64,000 bases of DNA from the NCBI GenBank assembly GCA_050952725.1, contig JBMNLN010000001.1:434001-498000 (forward strand). Reading direction: 5' to 3'. This DNA comes from JAQWCH01 sp050952725. GTDB lineage: Bacteria; Bacillota_I; Bacilli_A; RFN20; CAG-826. The position numbers and the translations under genes were made by a program. Shown here piece after piece: positions 25,714-35,322 of this stretch (position 1 is the stretch's first letter; each line of letters opens with the position of its first letter). A model generated the notes under the pieces. That model searched no databases and was not told where the DNA came from. It saw nothing but the letters and a program-made list of their open reading frames with translations.

Positions 25714-26322
25714 TCAGATATTTTTAACTAAGTCAATTAAATATTCGCCATGAATTTCGCCAATAAATTCATGTCCTTTTGGCGATAAATGTAAACCATC
25801 AACAAAGTAAGATTTAGGATCGTTACTTAGATAGGCATTGAAAAACAAGCCATCAAGAGGGATAAAAGCATCAGCGTATTTCAACATCTCTAAACGAATA
25901 ATTTCCTGAAACTCAATAAGAGTTGGTCGTGCTTCATAACGCTTATAAATATCAACGGGACAAAGATAGGGTTCGACCACAATAAGACGGGCTTCGTATT
26001 GTTTAATCAATTTTAAAATTGCTGTGTAGTTTTCCTGGAAAAAAAGAGGAGTATAATTTGCTCGAGAATCGTTTACGCCAATAAAAAGCGAGACGATATC
26101 AGGTTGATATTTTATTAGTTCTCTTTCAAGCCTTTTGCGCACATCATCGGTTTTACTGCCCGCTACCGCCTCATTAAAAAAGACGAATTCAATATTTGGG
26201 AAAGCGGTTATAACTTTGTTGGCACTGATAAAAGGATAGCCCTTTCCAAGCGAAGCATCGGTTTTTTCAAATGAATTAGCTGTGAGGCTATCACCTTCGA
26301 ATAAAATGGTTATTTTTTTCAT
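25714..26322 (-). CDS. SGNH/GDSL-family hydrolase, second copy
   Basis: A 202-residue cytoplasmic esterase related to, but clearly different from, its neighbour 33 bp downstream. Block I is ITILFEGDSLTANS (Ser12), block III is VSLFIGVNDSRANY, and block V is DGLHLSPKGHEF. The gene has no Shine-Dalgarno site. Instead a -10-like TATTAT ends 6 bases before the ATG, suggesting its own promoter and a leaderless mRNA. It may handle a different acetylated sugar from the neighbouring hydrolase. Confidence 0.87.
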   Translation of the reverse strand: MKKITILFEGDSLTANSFEKTDASLGKGYPFISANKVITAFPNIEFVFFNEAVAGSKTDDVRKRLERELIKYQPDIVSLFIGVNDSRANYTPLFFQENYTAILKLIKQYEARLIVVEPYLCPVDIYKRYEARPTLIEFQEIIRLEMLKYADAFIPLDGLFFNAYLSNDPKSYFVDGLHLSPKGHEFIGEIHGEYLIDLVKNI

Positions 26323-26328
26323 ATTTAA

Positions 26329-26356
26329 ATAATAGCAAATTTAATCATCGAGTTAA
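26329..26356 (-). promoter_or_regulatory. Candidate promoter giving a leaderless transcript
   Basis: On the minus strand TTAACT (26356-26351), a 16-base spacer and TATTAT (26334-26329) resemble a sigma-A promoter. The expected start point falls at the ATG of the SGNH gene (26322), and no ribosome site lies between. Base matches are 4 of 6 and 5 of 6. Confidence 0.45.
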
Positions 26357-26366
26357 TGTTTTGGTC

Positions 26367-27647
26367 TCATATCTTCACATTTAGAATATCGAAAACAGTA
26401 GCATTGGAGTTATGGAAAGTTTCTGCACCATTAAGAGCAATGCGGAGCACTAGATATAATTTGTCTTTTTCAATGAAGAATGAAGGGTATTGAACCCCGT
26501 TTAAATCTTTATCAAGATGAGTGATATCATCGATTATTTTTACTTCATCCCATTTTTCTAAGTCGCAAGACCGATATAATTTCATTACTTGTCTTGGGAA
26601 GCAAGTGGTGTTTCCCATCGCATAATAATAACCTTGATATTTTTCTATGTAGAACTTGCACCACCCACACTCCATATCTATTGTTTTTTCAAAGCGAAGT
26701 TCGTTTGATTGCAGGTCATAATGCAAAACAAGAGCGGTTTGATAAGCAAAGCGCAGAAAGACATATATTTGATTATTATATTCGACAATATTTCCTTCCT
26801 CCGCATAGCGCATCGTTTGATCACCGCCCCAAGCAAAATCGGGAACAATTTCATTGGAAATGCGCCACGAAGCAGGATGCATTAATCCAGAGCGAATATT
26901 ACCGCTTGCCACTTTAACATGGGATTCATTGTCTCCAACCACGCCGCGGAAAGCAAAAACAATATATTTATCGTCGACTAATATTTGAGTAGGTGATGTT
27001 CTACCTTCTTCAACAATGGTTACCGATTCTCCCCAATTAAAACCATCGTTAGATTTAATTAGGTCAATGGAGTTATCGAATAAATTGCTGCCATAGAAAT
27101 AAAGTTCATTGTTAACTACAAATAATCTTCCCCATTGGGAGGGGACAAAATCGCAGACAAATTGCCAAGATTTTCCTTCATCTTCTGAGACAAATAACAT
27201 GGTCGCGGTATGACCATTGTCTTTGGTTCCACCATTTTTAAAGATGTCCATCGTCACCCATAATTTTCCTTGAAAACGGATGATAAAAGGTGAACCTAAG
27301 AAGTTCCCACTATGGGCATATTGGGTTTCTTCTTTGTCGACATAATTGATAACATCATGGAGAAAATCCCCAGTATGAAATTTTCTAATTGCGCTTTTGT
27401 TCTTTTTAGAGATGATTTGAACTGTTAACTCCGACTGTTCAGGGAGATGATTAATCGTAACGCTTTTTTCTTGCGTTGTTACTTTCTGAAATATCTTTTT
27501 ATTTTTGCGAACTATAATAGTGAAGTCTTGATCTTCACTTGCAAAGTTGACAGTCACTGAATTTTTACCAGGCGCTAAACGGTTAATAAAAATGCCATAT
27601 TCAAAATCATCTTGTTTATAGGGTTTATAACACTTTAAGGGATTCAT
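26367..27647 (-). CDS. Cytoplasmic sialidase-like beta-propeller protein
   Basis: A 426-residue protein. Residues about 1-95 look like a fibronectin-III-like beta-sandwich. From about residue 105 a propeller follows, with repeated blades opening with lines such as GSPFIIRFQGKLWVTMDIF, YVFLRFAYQTALVLHYD and YPSFFIEKDKLYLVLRIAL, and an Asp-box-like SEDEGKSW. The fold resembles GH33 sialidases or GH43/GH32-type propellers. I cannot identify an arginine triad or catalytic pair with confidence, so the activity is open. It has no signal peptide. It lies 108 bp after the previous gene in the long minus-strand run and probably acts on imported sugars. Confidence 0.7.
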   Translation of the reverse strand: MNPLKCYKPYKQDDFEYGIFINRLAPGKNSVTVNFASEDQDFTIIVRKNKKIFQKVTTQEKSVTINHLPEQSELTVQIISKKNKSAIRKFHTGDFLHDVINYVDKEETQYAHSGNFLGSPFIIRFQGKLWVTMDIFKNGGTKDNGHTATMLFVSEDEGKSWQFVCDFVPSQWGRLFVVNNELYFYGSNLFDNSIDLIKSNDGFNWGESVTIVEEGRTSPTQILVDDKYIVFAFRGVVGDNESHVKVASGNIRSGLMHPASWRISNEIVPDFAWGGDQTMRYAEEGNIVEYNNQIYVFLRFAYQTALVLHYDLQSNELRFEKTIDMECGWCKFYIEKYQGYYYAMGNTTCFPRQVMKLYRSCDLEKWDEVKIIDDITHLDKDLNGVQYPSFFIEKDKLYLVLRIALNGAETFHNSNATVFDILNVKI

Positions 27648-27673
27648 ATGTTTATTTTCTCATTTAATTTTTT

Positions 27674-27721
27674 GAGAATTCTCCTTTTTGAAAATAATTG
27701 GGATTTGTGCAGGAATTTCCT
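27674..27721. promoter_or_regulatory. Two short perfect palindromes in an operon gap
   Basis: GAGAATTCTC (27674-27683) and AGGAATTTCCT (27711-27721) lie 27 bases apart in the only sizeable gap (108 bp) of the long minus-strand gene run. A TATAAT on the minus strand (27749-27744) sits just upstream. They could mark an internal promoter with operators for the propeller gene. Neither has a U-run that would make it a terminator. Confidence 0.35.
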
Positions 27722-27755
27722 CTAAAACCGCATAGTTTTCTAGATTATAGGGAGA

Positions 27756-29198
27756 TTATGCAATTCGATATGGACAATCGCCGTCCTCGTTTTCATAACT
27801 TTCACAGTCAAGGCATGTATAGGAATATAAATGTGCGCGGAACATCTTGAATTTAAAACGATGATTTTTCTTTGACGGCAATTCGGCCATGTCTTTGGCC
27901 CAAGTCACTCGGTAACGAAGTTCATCGATGGGTTCGACTTTACAATCATCAAAGCCAAAACCTTCGTAAGGTGTATTTTCTTCGTTGGTAATCGCTACTT
28001 TGATATACGCTTTTAGCCCGATATCAGCATTGAGAATCAGTCCTTTGCCAACGTTTAGGGGAATGGTGGTAAATCCTCCATGTGATTCTGCATAAAGAGA
28101 AGTATAACCATCCTCGCGATAAATCATTCGCCAAGTACCAGGTTTTCCCTCGGTGCCGAAACCACCACCATTATGACCGCCTTTAAATTTTGTTAAATAG
28201 TGGATGTATTTATTGTCCTCGGCGACAAAACCAAAACTGACATAATGCCCCATATAACCATCCGTTTCTTGATTGATTAACGGCATATTCTCGTGCGGGA
28301 TGGTCCAGGTATTTAAGTCTCTAGAGAAGGCAATAACTGGTTTTACTGTATCTTCGGTGCGATGAAAAATTGAGGGCATCATGACAAATGCCGTTTCTCC
28401 AGTTCCGGGCCAAGCCCAAAAAGGCGAAGTATAGTAATCAGTATCTGGTTTATCATTCATGGAACCATTCAACAAAATTGTTCCTTGATTCCAATTGATA
28501 AAATCTGGACTTTCAAAAGCCACAATCGTCCGTCTAATCAAATGATTGGAAAATTGCGCTTTGGTCATGGCCACATATTTGCCGCTTTCTTTTAAATAAA
28601 TCAAACCCGGGAAAGAGTCGCCTCCTTTAAAGGCCTGACGATAGTTTTTCCAATGAATTCCATCCGCAGAGGTCGCAGTGTAATTATCAACGCTTTCCAC
28701 GACTTTACCGCTGTATTTCACTCGGGTAAAGAGCAGTTTGAAACGCTCATTTTTCGGCGCGTGCTCATCATAGTAAACAATATCTCCTTCGTCGACCCAA
28801 GGCATTCCTGGTTTCCCTTCCATGCGCACGATATTGTTTTCTTTCTTGCCTTGGAATTCCACCAAACCTAAATTGGGTTTGACCCAATTAACCCCGTCAT
28901 CACTAGTTGCATAGCAAAGCATAATCCATTCGGGAGTTCGATTGATGGCCTCATACCACATATGATATTGACCATTGATTTTTATTACCGAACTCATGCC
29001 GGCTCTACCGATATCCCAAGGTTTATCAGGCTCGAGGATTGGTGTGGACTCAAGGAAAGGTTTATGAGCGACGATTTTCACTCCATAAGGACTGCCATCT
29101 AAAGGTTGATATCCAGTTAGATCTACACCATAACCAGGATCGACTTCATACCAATCGACAAAGACGTGTTTTTTATTTTTAACAGTTTTTTTCGCCAT
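27756..29198 (-). CDS. Cytoplasmic five-bladed propeller glycosidase-like protein (GH32/GH43/GH130-like fold)
   Basis: A 480-residue soluble protein with propeller-blade lines such as SSVIKINGQYHMWYEAINRT, CYATSDDGVNWVKPNLGLVE, GDIVYYDEHAPKNERFKLLF and YTATSADGIHWKNY. These resemble a large group of uncharacterised proteins related to GH32, GH43 and GH130, usually found near glycan-degradation genes. Candidate acids lie in VDEGDIVYYD, but I cannot assign a mechanism. A C-terminal beta domain with a short Cys pair (CLDCESYENEDGDCPY) closes the protein. It has no signal peptide. GGAG lies before the ATG, and the gene starts 14 bp after the GH2 gene in the same operon. Confidence 0.75.
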   Translation of the reverse strand: MAKKTVKNKKHVFVDWYEVDPGYGVDLTGYQPLDGSPYGVKIVAHKPFLESTPILEPDKPWDIGRAGMSSVIKINGQYHMWYEAINRTPEWIMLCYATSDDGVNWVKPNLGLVEFQGKKENNIVRMEGKPGMPWVDEGDIVYYDEHAPKNERFKLLFTRVKYSGKVVESVDNYTATSADGIHWKNYRQAFKGGDSFPGLIYLKESGKYVAMTKAQFSNHLIRRTIVAFESPDFINWNQGTILLNGSMNDKPDTDYYTSPFWAWPGTGETAFVMMPSIFHRTEDTVKPVIAFSRDLNTWTIPHENMPLINQETDGYMGHYVSFGFVAEDNKYIHYLTKFKGGHNGGGFGTEGKPGTWRMIYREDGYTSLYAESHGGFTTIPLNVGKGLILNADIGLKAYIKVAITNEENTPYEGFGFDDCKVEPIDELRYRVTWAKDMAELPSKKNHRFKFKMFRAHLYSYTCLDCESYENEDGDCPYRIA

Positions 29199-29212
29199 AA
29201 GGATATCTCCAA

Positions 29213-30949
29213 TTATTTTAAATCTTGCGTAGCTTTGATTTGATTTGCATCAACTTTGGCTTCGTGGTCGTGATCGAGCAAACCATTTACTTCCTGTTCC
29301 ACATCACTGACTTGGGTGTAGCAATAACCCGCCAAATAAGGAAGGTTTTGCAGAGATTTTATTAAAGAACAGACACGTTCGATATATTGTTTATCATTTA
29401 CGACAGCTTCCCCATAGCCCCAATTTTTATCATCCACATTCTTTTTAAAGGCGGTGCCCCCGAATTCAGAGAAAATAATCGGCTGCCCTTGATAATGATA
29501 ACCTTGAGCAAAAGCCCCTTTCCAATGCGACTGCCAAACTTCGGTTAAAGCTTTTTCTTGGTCTTGGTAGTAGGAGAAGAGTTTATCAGCATCTTGTTCG
29601 TAATGATGAAACGTAATAATATCTGAAATTGTATGTTCCCAACCATCATTAGAGATGACAAACCGATACGGGTCATAAGCTTTGGTCAATTGATACGCAC
29701 GAACCGTAAAATCTTGTATTTCTTGATTAGTTAAGATATCTCTAATCCCCCATGATTCATTAAAGAGGGTCCAAGTAATAACACAGGGGTGATTATAATT
29801 TTGTTTCAAGATGTGAGGTAATTCATGCATGTAGTTATCCATCATCGCTTGCGAGAATTCATAAGCGGATGGAACTTCTACCCAGGTAATAAACCCAAGG
29901 ACATCCGCCAGAAAAAGAAATCTTTCTTCCTCGATTTTCTGGTGTTTCCGGCATCCGTTAAAACCAAAAGCCTGCATTTTTTTAATATCGTCCTCTAACG
30001 CTTGAACATTGGGCGCAGTTAAGTTGGTGTGTTTCCAGTAACCTTGATCAAGGACGAGTTTTTGATAGAATTCTTGACCGTTAAGATAAACCTTAGCCTT
30101 TTTAGCATTTATGGAACGGAAACCACAATAAGAGAAAACCTGATCGATAATTTGCCCACCTTCTTTAATGATGAACTCTAAATCGTATAAAAAAGGATGC
30201 TCAGGTGACCAAGGAGTCACCTGCTTCAAAGAAGTAGCAATTTTAATAACGTCTTTGTCGATGATTGTTTCATTAGATGCAATGAGGACATTATCCGATA
30301 AAACCCTCACCATAAATGTTTTTCCTACTGCATTATCCGTTTCGACTTCCAACTCTAAAGTTTTAGTGGTTAAATGCGGATCAATTCTCACGTGCGAGAT
30401 GTAACTTAAAGGCACTTTTTCCAACCACACATCTTTATAGATGCCAGTGGTGGGAACGTAAAAACACTCATAACTTTCATCGCGACTTCGCTGTTTGCCG
30501 CGAAGTTTTTCCTTGGAATAGTCATCTTCACATTTAATCACTAGTAAATTGCGACCTTCATGTACAAAGTCAGTAATTTCAAGGGTGTGTCTAAAATAAG
30601 CCCCCTTGGTTTTACCGACAAGTTTTCCATTGAGGAAGATTTTACCGATGTAATCAAGTCCTTCTAGATGCAGAAGAAGCCGTTCATTCTCATTTTTAGA
30701 AATTTCAAGATATCTTTGATACCAGAGATAGTCGTGCCGAGTTTGATCGTTGACTAAAGAAGCAGCGGTTTCAAAAGTGAAAGGAACAAGAATATCTTTT
30801 TGCTTATTAAAACCATGATTGTAATTGAGGGATTCGCCCTTATTTTGATCATCAAAGGCGAAACCCCATAATCCGTTTAAAAGCACAAAATTCTCGCGGA
30901 AAAGCGATGGTCGCGGACATTTTAATCGCTTGTTGTAGAGGCTGATCAT
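29213..30949 (-). CDS. GH2-family glycosidase (beta-glucuronidase or beta-galactosidase type)
   Basis: Cytoplasmic retaining glycosidase of 578 aa. The N-terminal sugar-binding domain begins with LNGLWGFAFDDQNKGE and holds FYVPTTGIYKDVWLE. An immunoglobulin-like domain follows, then the TIM barrel: GFNGCRKHQKIEEERFLFLA, the acid/base Glu398 in TLFNESWG and the nucleophile Glu495 in IFSEFGG. At 578 residues it is compact, like beta-glucuronidases and small GH2 enzymes. The sugar (glucuronic acid, galactose, mannose or arabinose) is not decided by these motifs. Its ATG overlaps the stop of the upstream gene (ATGA). It would process oligosaccharides brought in by the importer of the same operon. 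Confidence 0.92.
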   Translation of the reverse strand: MISLYNKRLKCPRPSLFRENFVLLNGLWGFAFDDQNKGESLNYNHGFNKQKDILVPFTFETAASLVNDQTRHDYLWYQRYLEISKNENERLLLHLEGLDYIGKIFLNGKLVGKTKGAYFRHTLEITDFVHEGRNLLVIKCEDDYSKEKLRGKQRSRDESYECFYVPTTGIYKDVWLEKVPLSYISHVRIDPHLTTKTLELEVETDNAVGKTFMVRVLSDNVLIASNETIIDKDVIKIATSLKQVTPWSPEHPFLYDLEFIIKEGGQIIDQVFSYCGFRSINAKKAKVYLNGQEFYQKLVLDQGYWKHTNLTAPNVQALEDDIKKMQAFGFNGCRKHQKIEEERFLFLADVLGFITWVEVPSAYEFSQAMMDNYMHELPHILKQNYNHPCVITWTLFNESWGIRDILTNQEIQDFTVRAYQLTKAYDPYRFVISNDGWEHTISDIITFHHYEQDADKLFSYYQDQEKALTEVWQSHWKGAFAQGYHYQGQPIIFSEFGGTAFKKNVDDKNWGYGEAVVNDKQYIERVCSLIKSLQNLPYLAGYCYTQVSDVEQEVNGLLDHDHEAKVDANQIKATQDLK

Positions 30950-32718
30950 AAGACGATATCCTCAAAGAGAGGATTGCTTTGAATTTCAGCAATCGCTGCC
31001 TCATCATAAAGTTCTTTCAAACCGATAATTTGGGTCGAAGCTGCCGCCCATGACCCCATATAAACGCCAAACATATACGAATCACCTTCATGAAAGCGCG
31101 GTTGCAGGGTTGCAGGATCTTTCGGCATGAAGAAAGTTGTATCAGTATAGAACACGGTCACTAACACCTCATCGATATAGACATAGAAACAATCGTTAGC
31201 AAGAACCACGGTTAAATCGCGATCTTGATCGTTGATTAAGGTCGGATTATCATCTTTGGCCACCTTATCATAGTAAAGAGCTTCACATTGTGGCGCGTCG
31301 CTAATTTCGGCAGCCCGGGCATAGGCGTGTTGATCGATATTGTTGGAAGTTTTTAAACCTTTGACATGAAGACCGATATCCATGGCTACCCAATCACCAG
31401 GTTTTCTTAATCCGACCGTATGGCCTTCAGGTAAGGTAGTCCCATTGGTAAAAGTAATTCCGCCACAGGGTTGACTCCCACCAAGGGTGATGATTTCTTT
31501 GGGAACTCGAACTGAGAAAACAGCGGTGGTCGCAAAAGTCCCACACATTAAATAGCCATAAGGAACCGAGTTATCCAATTGTTTGGTAAGTTGGTAAACC
31601 CCATTGGTTCGCCGCATAAAGCTGCAAATCCGCGATGAAACCCGATAGCAAACCCGAAGTTCGAGTTCGCCATCATTAACTCCAGTAACCATTGAGTCGG
31701 AGGCGGCATATTCATAATCATCTTTATAACCATCCACGGGAAGATTGGCGTCACTGGGGAGATTTTTCTCTTCCTCTGACAAGGTGATCACATCATAAAA
31801 GTCTGCAGTTAAACCCGTAATCTGCTTAATCAGTTGATAATTGGCGTCGGCATCCATCGCGTAGTATGAAATGGTATAGGTCGGATTAGAGATGAAGTAT
31901 AAACGAAAGACCGCTTCATCATTAGCCCGCGCATAACCTTCGGTGTTGCTTTTTAATTTCATAAAGACATAACCAGGTTTGTCGGGCACAGTGATTTCAA
32001 TTTTTGCATTGTAGGTTGCCATTTTGGTTTCGCGACTAACTAAAACCTCATCGAGATAAGTTTCAATGTAATATTTGACGTTTTCCGCTGTAGTCGCGTA
32101 AGAAGTAATCAATGCGCCCGCGGCTTCGCGCACTTCAGCAGTGAGAAATTCATTATCCACGGTTTCTTCCGCTAAATTAATTAAGGAAGTGGAGTTGTGA
32201 TTGGCTTGGGCGAGGCGATGGACGTTAACCCCAAATAAATTAGCTTTGATAAAGGAAATGCCAGTGTATTCTAAATCGACTGCCCCGTATAACCGCACAT
32301 CAAATTTGCCATTTACTTCGACATTATGCGCGGTTAGTTTGGTGAGCGAATCCACGCTATAAATTGTTACTTTTCCCGTCTCGGTTTGATTAATCACATA
32401 AGTTGGATTACTTCCAAAGACCGATTCGACCGTTACTTCGCCATATTCGGCGACATAATAGGTGGGGAAAACCAGCGTTCCCAAGGAGATATTTTGATAT
32501 TTTTGTTTAATTTGTTCGTATTCTCTTCTTAGCATATAGCCGTGGAATGAAAGTTCTTGCTCGGCAGTAAAGCGCACTCCCTTTTCCATGACAAATTCGC
32601 AGTCATAGAAACTATCGTAATTTTCATCGATGACGGCAACTGCATTTCGCGGTCCACTTGTGGCCATAGAAGTAAGTAGAAGACCCGAAACCAAGATGGT
32701 CAAAGCAATCTTTTTCAT
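30946..32718 (-). CDS. Secreted multi-domain protein with the shared C-terminal domain
   Basis: A 590-residue exported protein with signal peptide MKKIALTILVSGLLLTSMAT and no lipobox cysteine. A few hundred residues of unrecognised beta-rich sequence follow, including a helical segment (about 150-200) and Ig-like stretches (KIEITVPDKPGYVFMKL). The last 200 residues carry a domain also found at the ends of three other proteins here (32720-35314, 42313-45273, 49479-50711), marked by GGITFTNG, LTVVLANDCFYVYID, YMFGVY and LKELYDEAAI. It resembles a jelly-roll lectin. A strong GGAGGTGA ribosome site lies inside the end of the upstream gene. It probably binds glycan outside the cell. Confidence 0.78.
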   Translation of the reverse strand: MKKIALTILVSGLLLTSMATSGPRNAVAVIDENYDSFYDCEFVMEKGVRFTAEQELSFHGYMLRREYEQIKQKYQNISLGTLVFPTYYVAEYGEVTVESVFGSNPTYVINQTETGKVTIYSVDSLTKLTAHNVEVNGKFDVRLYGAVDLEYTGISFIKANLFGVNVHRLAQANHNSTSLINLAEETVDNEFLTAEVREAAGALITSYATTAENVKYYIETYLDEVLVSRETKMATYNAKIEITVPDKPGYVFMKLKSNTEGYARANDEAVFRLYFISNPTYTISYYAMDADANYQLIKQITGLTADFYDVITLSEEEKNLPSDANLPVDGYKDDYEYAASDSMVTGVNDGELELRVCYRVSSRICSFMRRTNGVYQLTKQLDNSVPYGYLMCGTFATTAVFSVRVPKEIITLGGSQPCGGITFTNGTTLPEGHTVGLRKPGDWVAMDIGLHVKGLKTSNNIDQHAYARAAEISDAPQCEALYYDKVAKDDNPTLINDQDRDLTVVLANDCFYVYIDEVLVTVFYTDTTFFMPKDPATLQPRFHEGDSYMFGVYMGSWAAASTQIIGLKELYDEAAIAEIQSNPLFEDIVL

Positions 32719-32719
32719 A

Positions 32720-35314
32720 TTAAATCACCTCCGGATAAAGGGCGCTAAAATCGGATAGGAATTGTAAAGCCTCATGGTTGTAGAACTCTTTGACGATTTT
32801 GGCTTTAATGCCAGAACTTTGGTTGTTGGTGAAGTTAACCCCAAACATCACGGGGAGATCATTGGCGAATGAATACTCGTAAGAGGTACCATCTTGATCT
32901 TTAAAACTATAGAGGAAGCGATTGGAATTAAGAGCCTCGCTATACATGAAAGCGCCGTCAAGATAGTAGTATAGCACGTTATCTTTTAAGATGACCGTGA
33001 ATTCACGTGTATGCGGGTTAGTTCCACCAATTGCGGCCTCAGCGGTGAATTTGTGGGTAATGAAATCCAGTGGACCGAGGTTAGTTTGAAGGCCGGTGTG
33101 CGACATCCCGACGTGAACTCCATAATACTCGTTGCCAGGATTATTGTATGGCCGAACCATGTTATTGTTAAATGGTTCAACGATTCCTGTGATGTCACTA
33201 GACATTAAATCGCCTTGTGTCATGATGACGCCGACGTTATAACTCCATCCGGGATAACCCCAAGAGCCAATTTCTGAGGCGGATTCAATTTCAACCGAAT
33301 AGATCGCAGTATTGGCAAAAGTTCCGCTATATTCATAGCCGCTATGCTTGAAGTTGTTCGCCCTCGAATAGTAGACATATCCACCATCTTCAAACACCTT
33401 ATCGATATTGAGATTCATACATAGGTTCGGTGCGGTAAATGGATCGAGTTCAATGCGCGCCCCCGCATCAGCAGGGACCTCAACTTGCCCGACAAGAATC
33501 GGGAAATTAGATTGTTCGATATAGAGATCATAGACGCCGCTGACTACTAACTGCTTACCACCAATTTCGTAGGTGCCAGCTTTTGGAAGAACCATCACCA
33601 CCCCACCAGCTGATCCAGTCATACTCGAGAAATAGAGGCGTTTATCGTTTCCTTTAAACGAGAACTTCGCGTTAGAAATCGGTAACCCCGTTTTTTCATC
33701 GACAATCGAGGTAAGGATGCGTGAAGTCGCAGGGGGTAATTGTTCAAACTTCACATTGATGATGAGTTTTTCGGTGACATTTGCGATGAAAAGTTGACCA
33801 TCGATGACATTATTTAAATAGTAATCCAAATTAACTACTTCACCATTACGGGTGATAATTTGACCACTTGCATCGGTGACATAGAAGTCTGACAAGATGT
33901 TCCCGCTAATTGGAGCGACGGTCACAGTGGTCCCCTTACCCGAGACGACTGCGCTCGGCGTCGCAACGGCGGTGCCATCACCAGTGACTTCGACCTTAAT
34001 CGGATAGGCATGTTTCATGATTTCCTGTTCTAGACCTTCATCATCACCTTCGTAATCGATCGCGTAATAATCAAAATAGAGCGCTTCGCAGCCCAAAGTA
34101 TAAAGACCAGGGCAACTACCGCCTTCCCCAAAGTGAGCGATGTTTTCCGAACCTAGATAATTATCATTGATAATGTAATGGAAAGTTAGACCATCGCGAA
34201 TCACTTTCATGGTGATGATTTGGTAACCGGGGTTGGTCACCGAAAAGAGTGTCTTATCAACCCAACCGGCGCGTCCATTATTATCAAGGCTTAAATGGTG
34301 AACAGCCCATGAGGGGGAATTATTGAGTACATCAACCCCTGTGATGTGGAAGGTATCAAAAATAATTTCATTTTGGGCGTTGCAGACCCCCGCACTTGGA
34401 TAAGTGTCATGAATCCCCCCGATAATCTTCATCTTTGTTTCAAACACGTATTGGGTCGAATAGATATCTTTAAAGAAAATCGCTTGGGAGTGCGGGCCAT
34501 CGGAAGTCACTGAGCCGATATCGAGTTTGGAAAGGTCCCAACCATCCGATTTGGAGATTCCATTTTTGGCGTTGCCAAGAATCGCCCCAGGAAGATCGGC
34601 ATTAATATATCCATCTGGTCCAAAGCGCCCACTGGTGTTGTGGCGCCCGTTATCTTCAAAGAAGAAGAGCGGACGAACCCAGTCATTAGCAGCACTTTTG
34701 GCCGCTTCCACATAGCGATAATGCGGGTTGACGCGGATGACATCGGGATAATCTTGGCCCGCGGGAATCTCGACATGAAGTTCATCCCACGACATAAAGA
34801 ACTCCACCGTCATCACCGATGCCCCTTGACCAATCGGCTGATCGGTGACAGCCTTGGCGACAAAGCGGTTTAAATTTCGTGACACGGCGTTATAGGGATC
34901 GACAAAAATATTAAAAACTTCGGTCGAGTGGGTATACACTTGGTCAACTTGTTTAATATTGAACCAAAAACTTGAATTATTTTGGAAAAAGAGACGAGAA
35001 AACCATTTAATTCCAGGATCTCTGGCAATCCCCGCCAGATAAAACCCGCGCTTCGTGAAATAAGAGGTAAAGGATAATGAAATCCCCTTATCGGTATGGT
35101 GCAACCATTTCCGATTTTGCCAAACAGGTTCATCTAGATAACCATCGATTAACATATAGGGATCATATTCATCGACGTTTTCCGGTTCATAAACCCATCC
35201 GTATTCGTGATCATTTTCCACCAGAAGCAAATTGTCTTTGCTGGTGCATCCTCCTAAAGCGGTGAGTGCCAACAAGCACGTTAGTGAAAGAAATAGAGTT
35301 TTGGTCTTTTTCAT
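32720..35314 (-). CDS. Large surface lipoprotein with CBM9-like, jelly-roll-like and shared C-terminal domains
   Basis: Lipoprotein of 864 aa (lipobox LGGC). Order: a CBM9/DOMON-like domain (about 45-230; LIDGYLDEPVWQNRKWL, VFNIFVDPYN, MTVEFFMSWDELHVEIPAG); a LamG-like beta-sandwich (about 265-440; YVFETKMKIIGG to EALYFDYYAIDY); a repeat-like beta region (PIKVEVTGDGTAVATPSAVV); a carboxypeptidase-regulatory-like domain (TGLPISNAKFSFKG); and the C-terminal domain shared with three other proteins (FTVILKDNVLYYYLDG, VKEFYNHEAL). No catalytic motif is visible, so it looks like a glycan-binding scaffold. It lies 5 bp after the GH43 lipoprotein and 1 bp before the next secreted protein, so these may act together at the surface. 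Confidence 0.8.
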   Translation of the reverse strand: MKKTKTLFLSLTCLLALTALGGCTSKDNLLLVENDHEYGWVYEPENVDEYDPYMLIDGYLDEPVWQNRKWLHHTDKGISLSFTSYFTKRGFYLAGIARDPGIKWFSRLFFQNNSSFWFNIKQVDQVYTHSTEVFNIFVDPYNAVSRNLNRFVAKAVTDQPIGQGASVMTVEFFMSWDELHVEIPAGQDYPDVIRVNPHYRYVEAAKSAANDWVRPLFFFEDNGRHNTSGRFGPDGYINADLPGAILGNAKNGISKSDGWDLSKLDIGSVTSDGPHSQAIFFKDIYSTQYVFETKMKIIGGIHDTYPSAGVCNAQNEIIFDTFHITGVDVLNNSPSWAVHHLSLDNNGRAGWVDKTLFSVTNPGYQIITMKVIRDGLTFHYIINDNYLGSENIAHFGEGGSCPGLYTLGCEALYFDYYAIDYEGDDEGLEQEIMKHAYPIKVEVTGDGTAVATPSAVVSGKGTTVTVAPISGNILSDFYVTDASGQIITRNGEVVNLDYYLNNVIDGQLFIANVTEKLIINVKFEQLPPATSRILTSIVDEKTGLPISNAKFSFKGNDKRLYFSSMTGSAGGVVMVLPKAGTYEIGGKQLVVSGVYDLYIEQSNFPILVGQVEVPADAGARIELDPFTAPNLCMNLNIDKVFEDGGYVYYSRANNFKHSGYEYSGTFANTAIYSVEIESASEIGSWGYPGWSYNVGVIMTQGDLMSSDITGIVEPFNNNMVRPYNNPGNEYYGVHVGMSHTGLQTNLGPLDFITHKFTAEAAIGGTNPHTREFTVILKDNVLYYYLDGAFMYSEALNSNRFLYSFKDQDGTSYEYSFANDLPVMFGVNFTNNQSSGIKAKIVKEFYNHEALQFLSDFSALYPEVI

Positions 35315-35322
35315 AATCTCAC

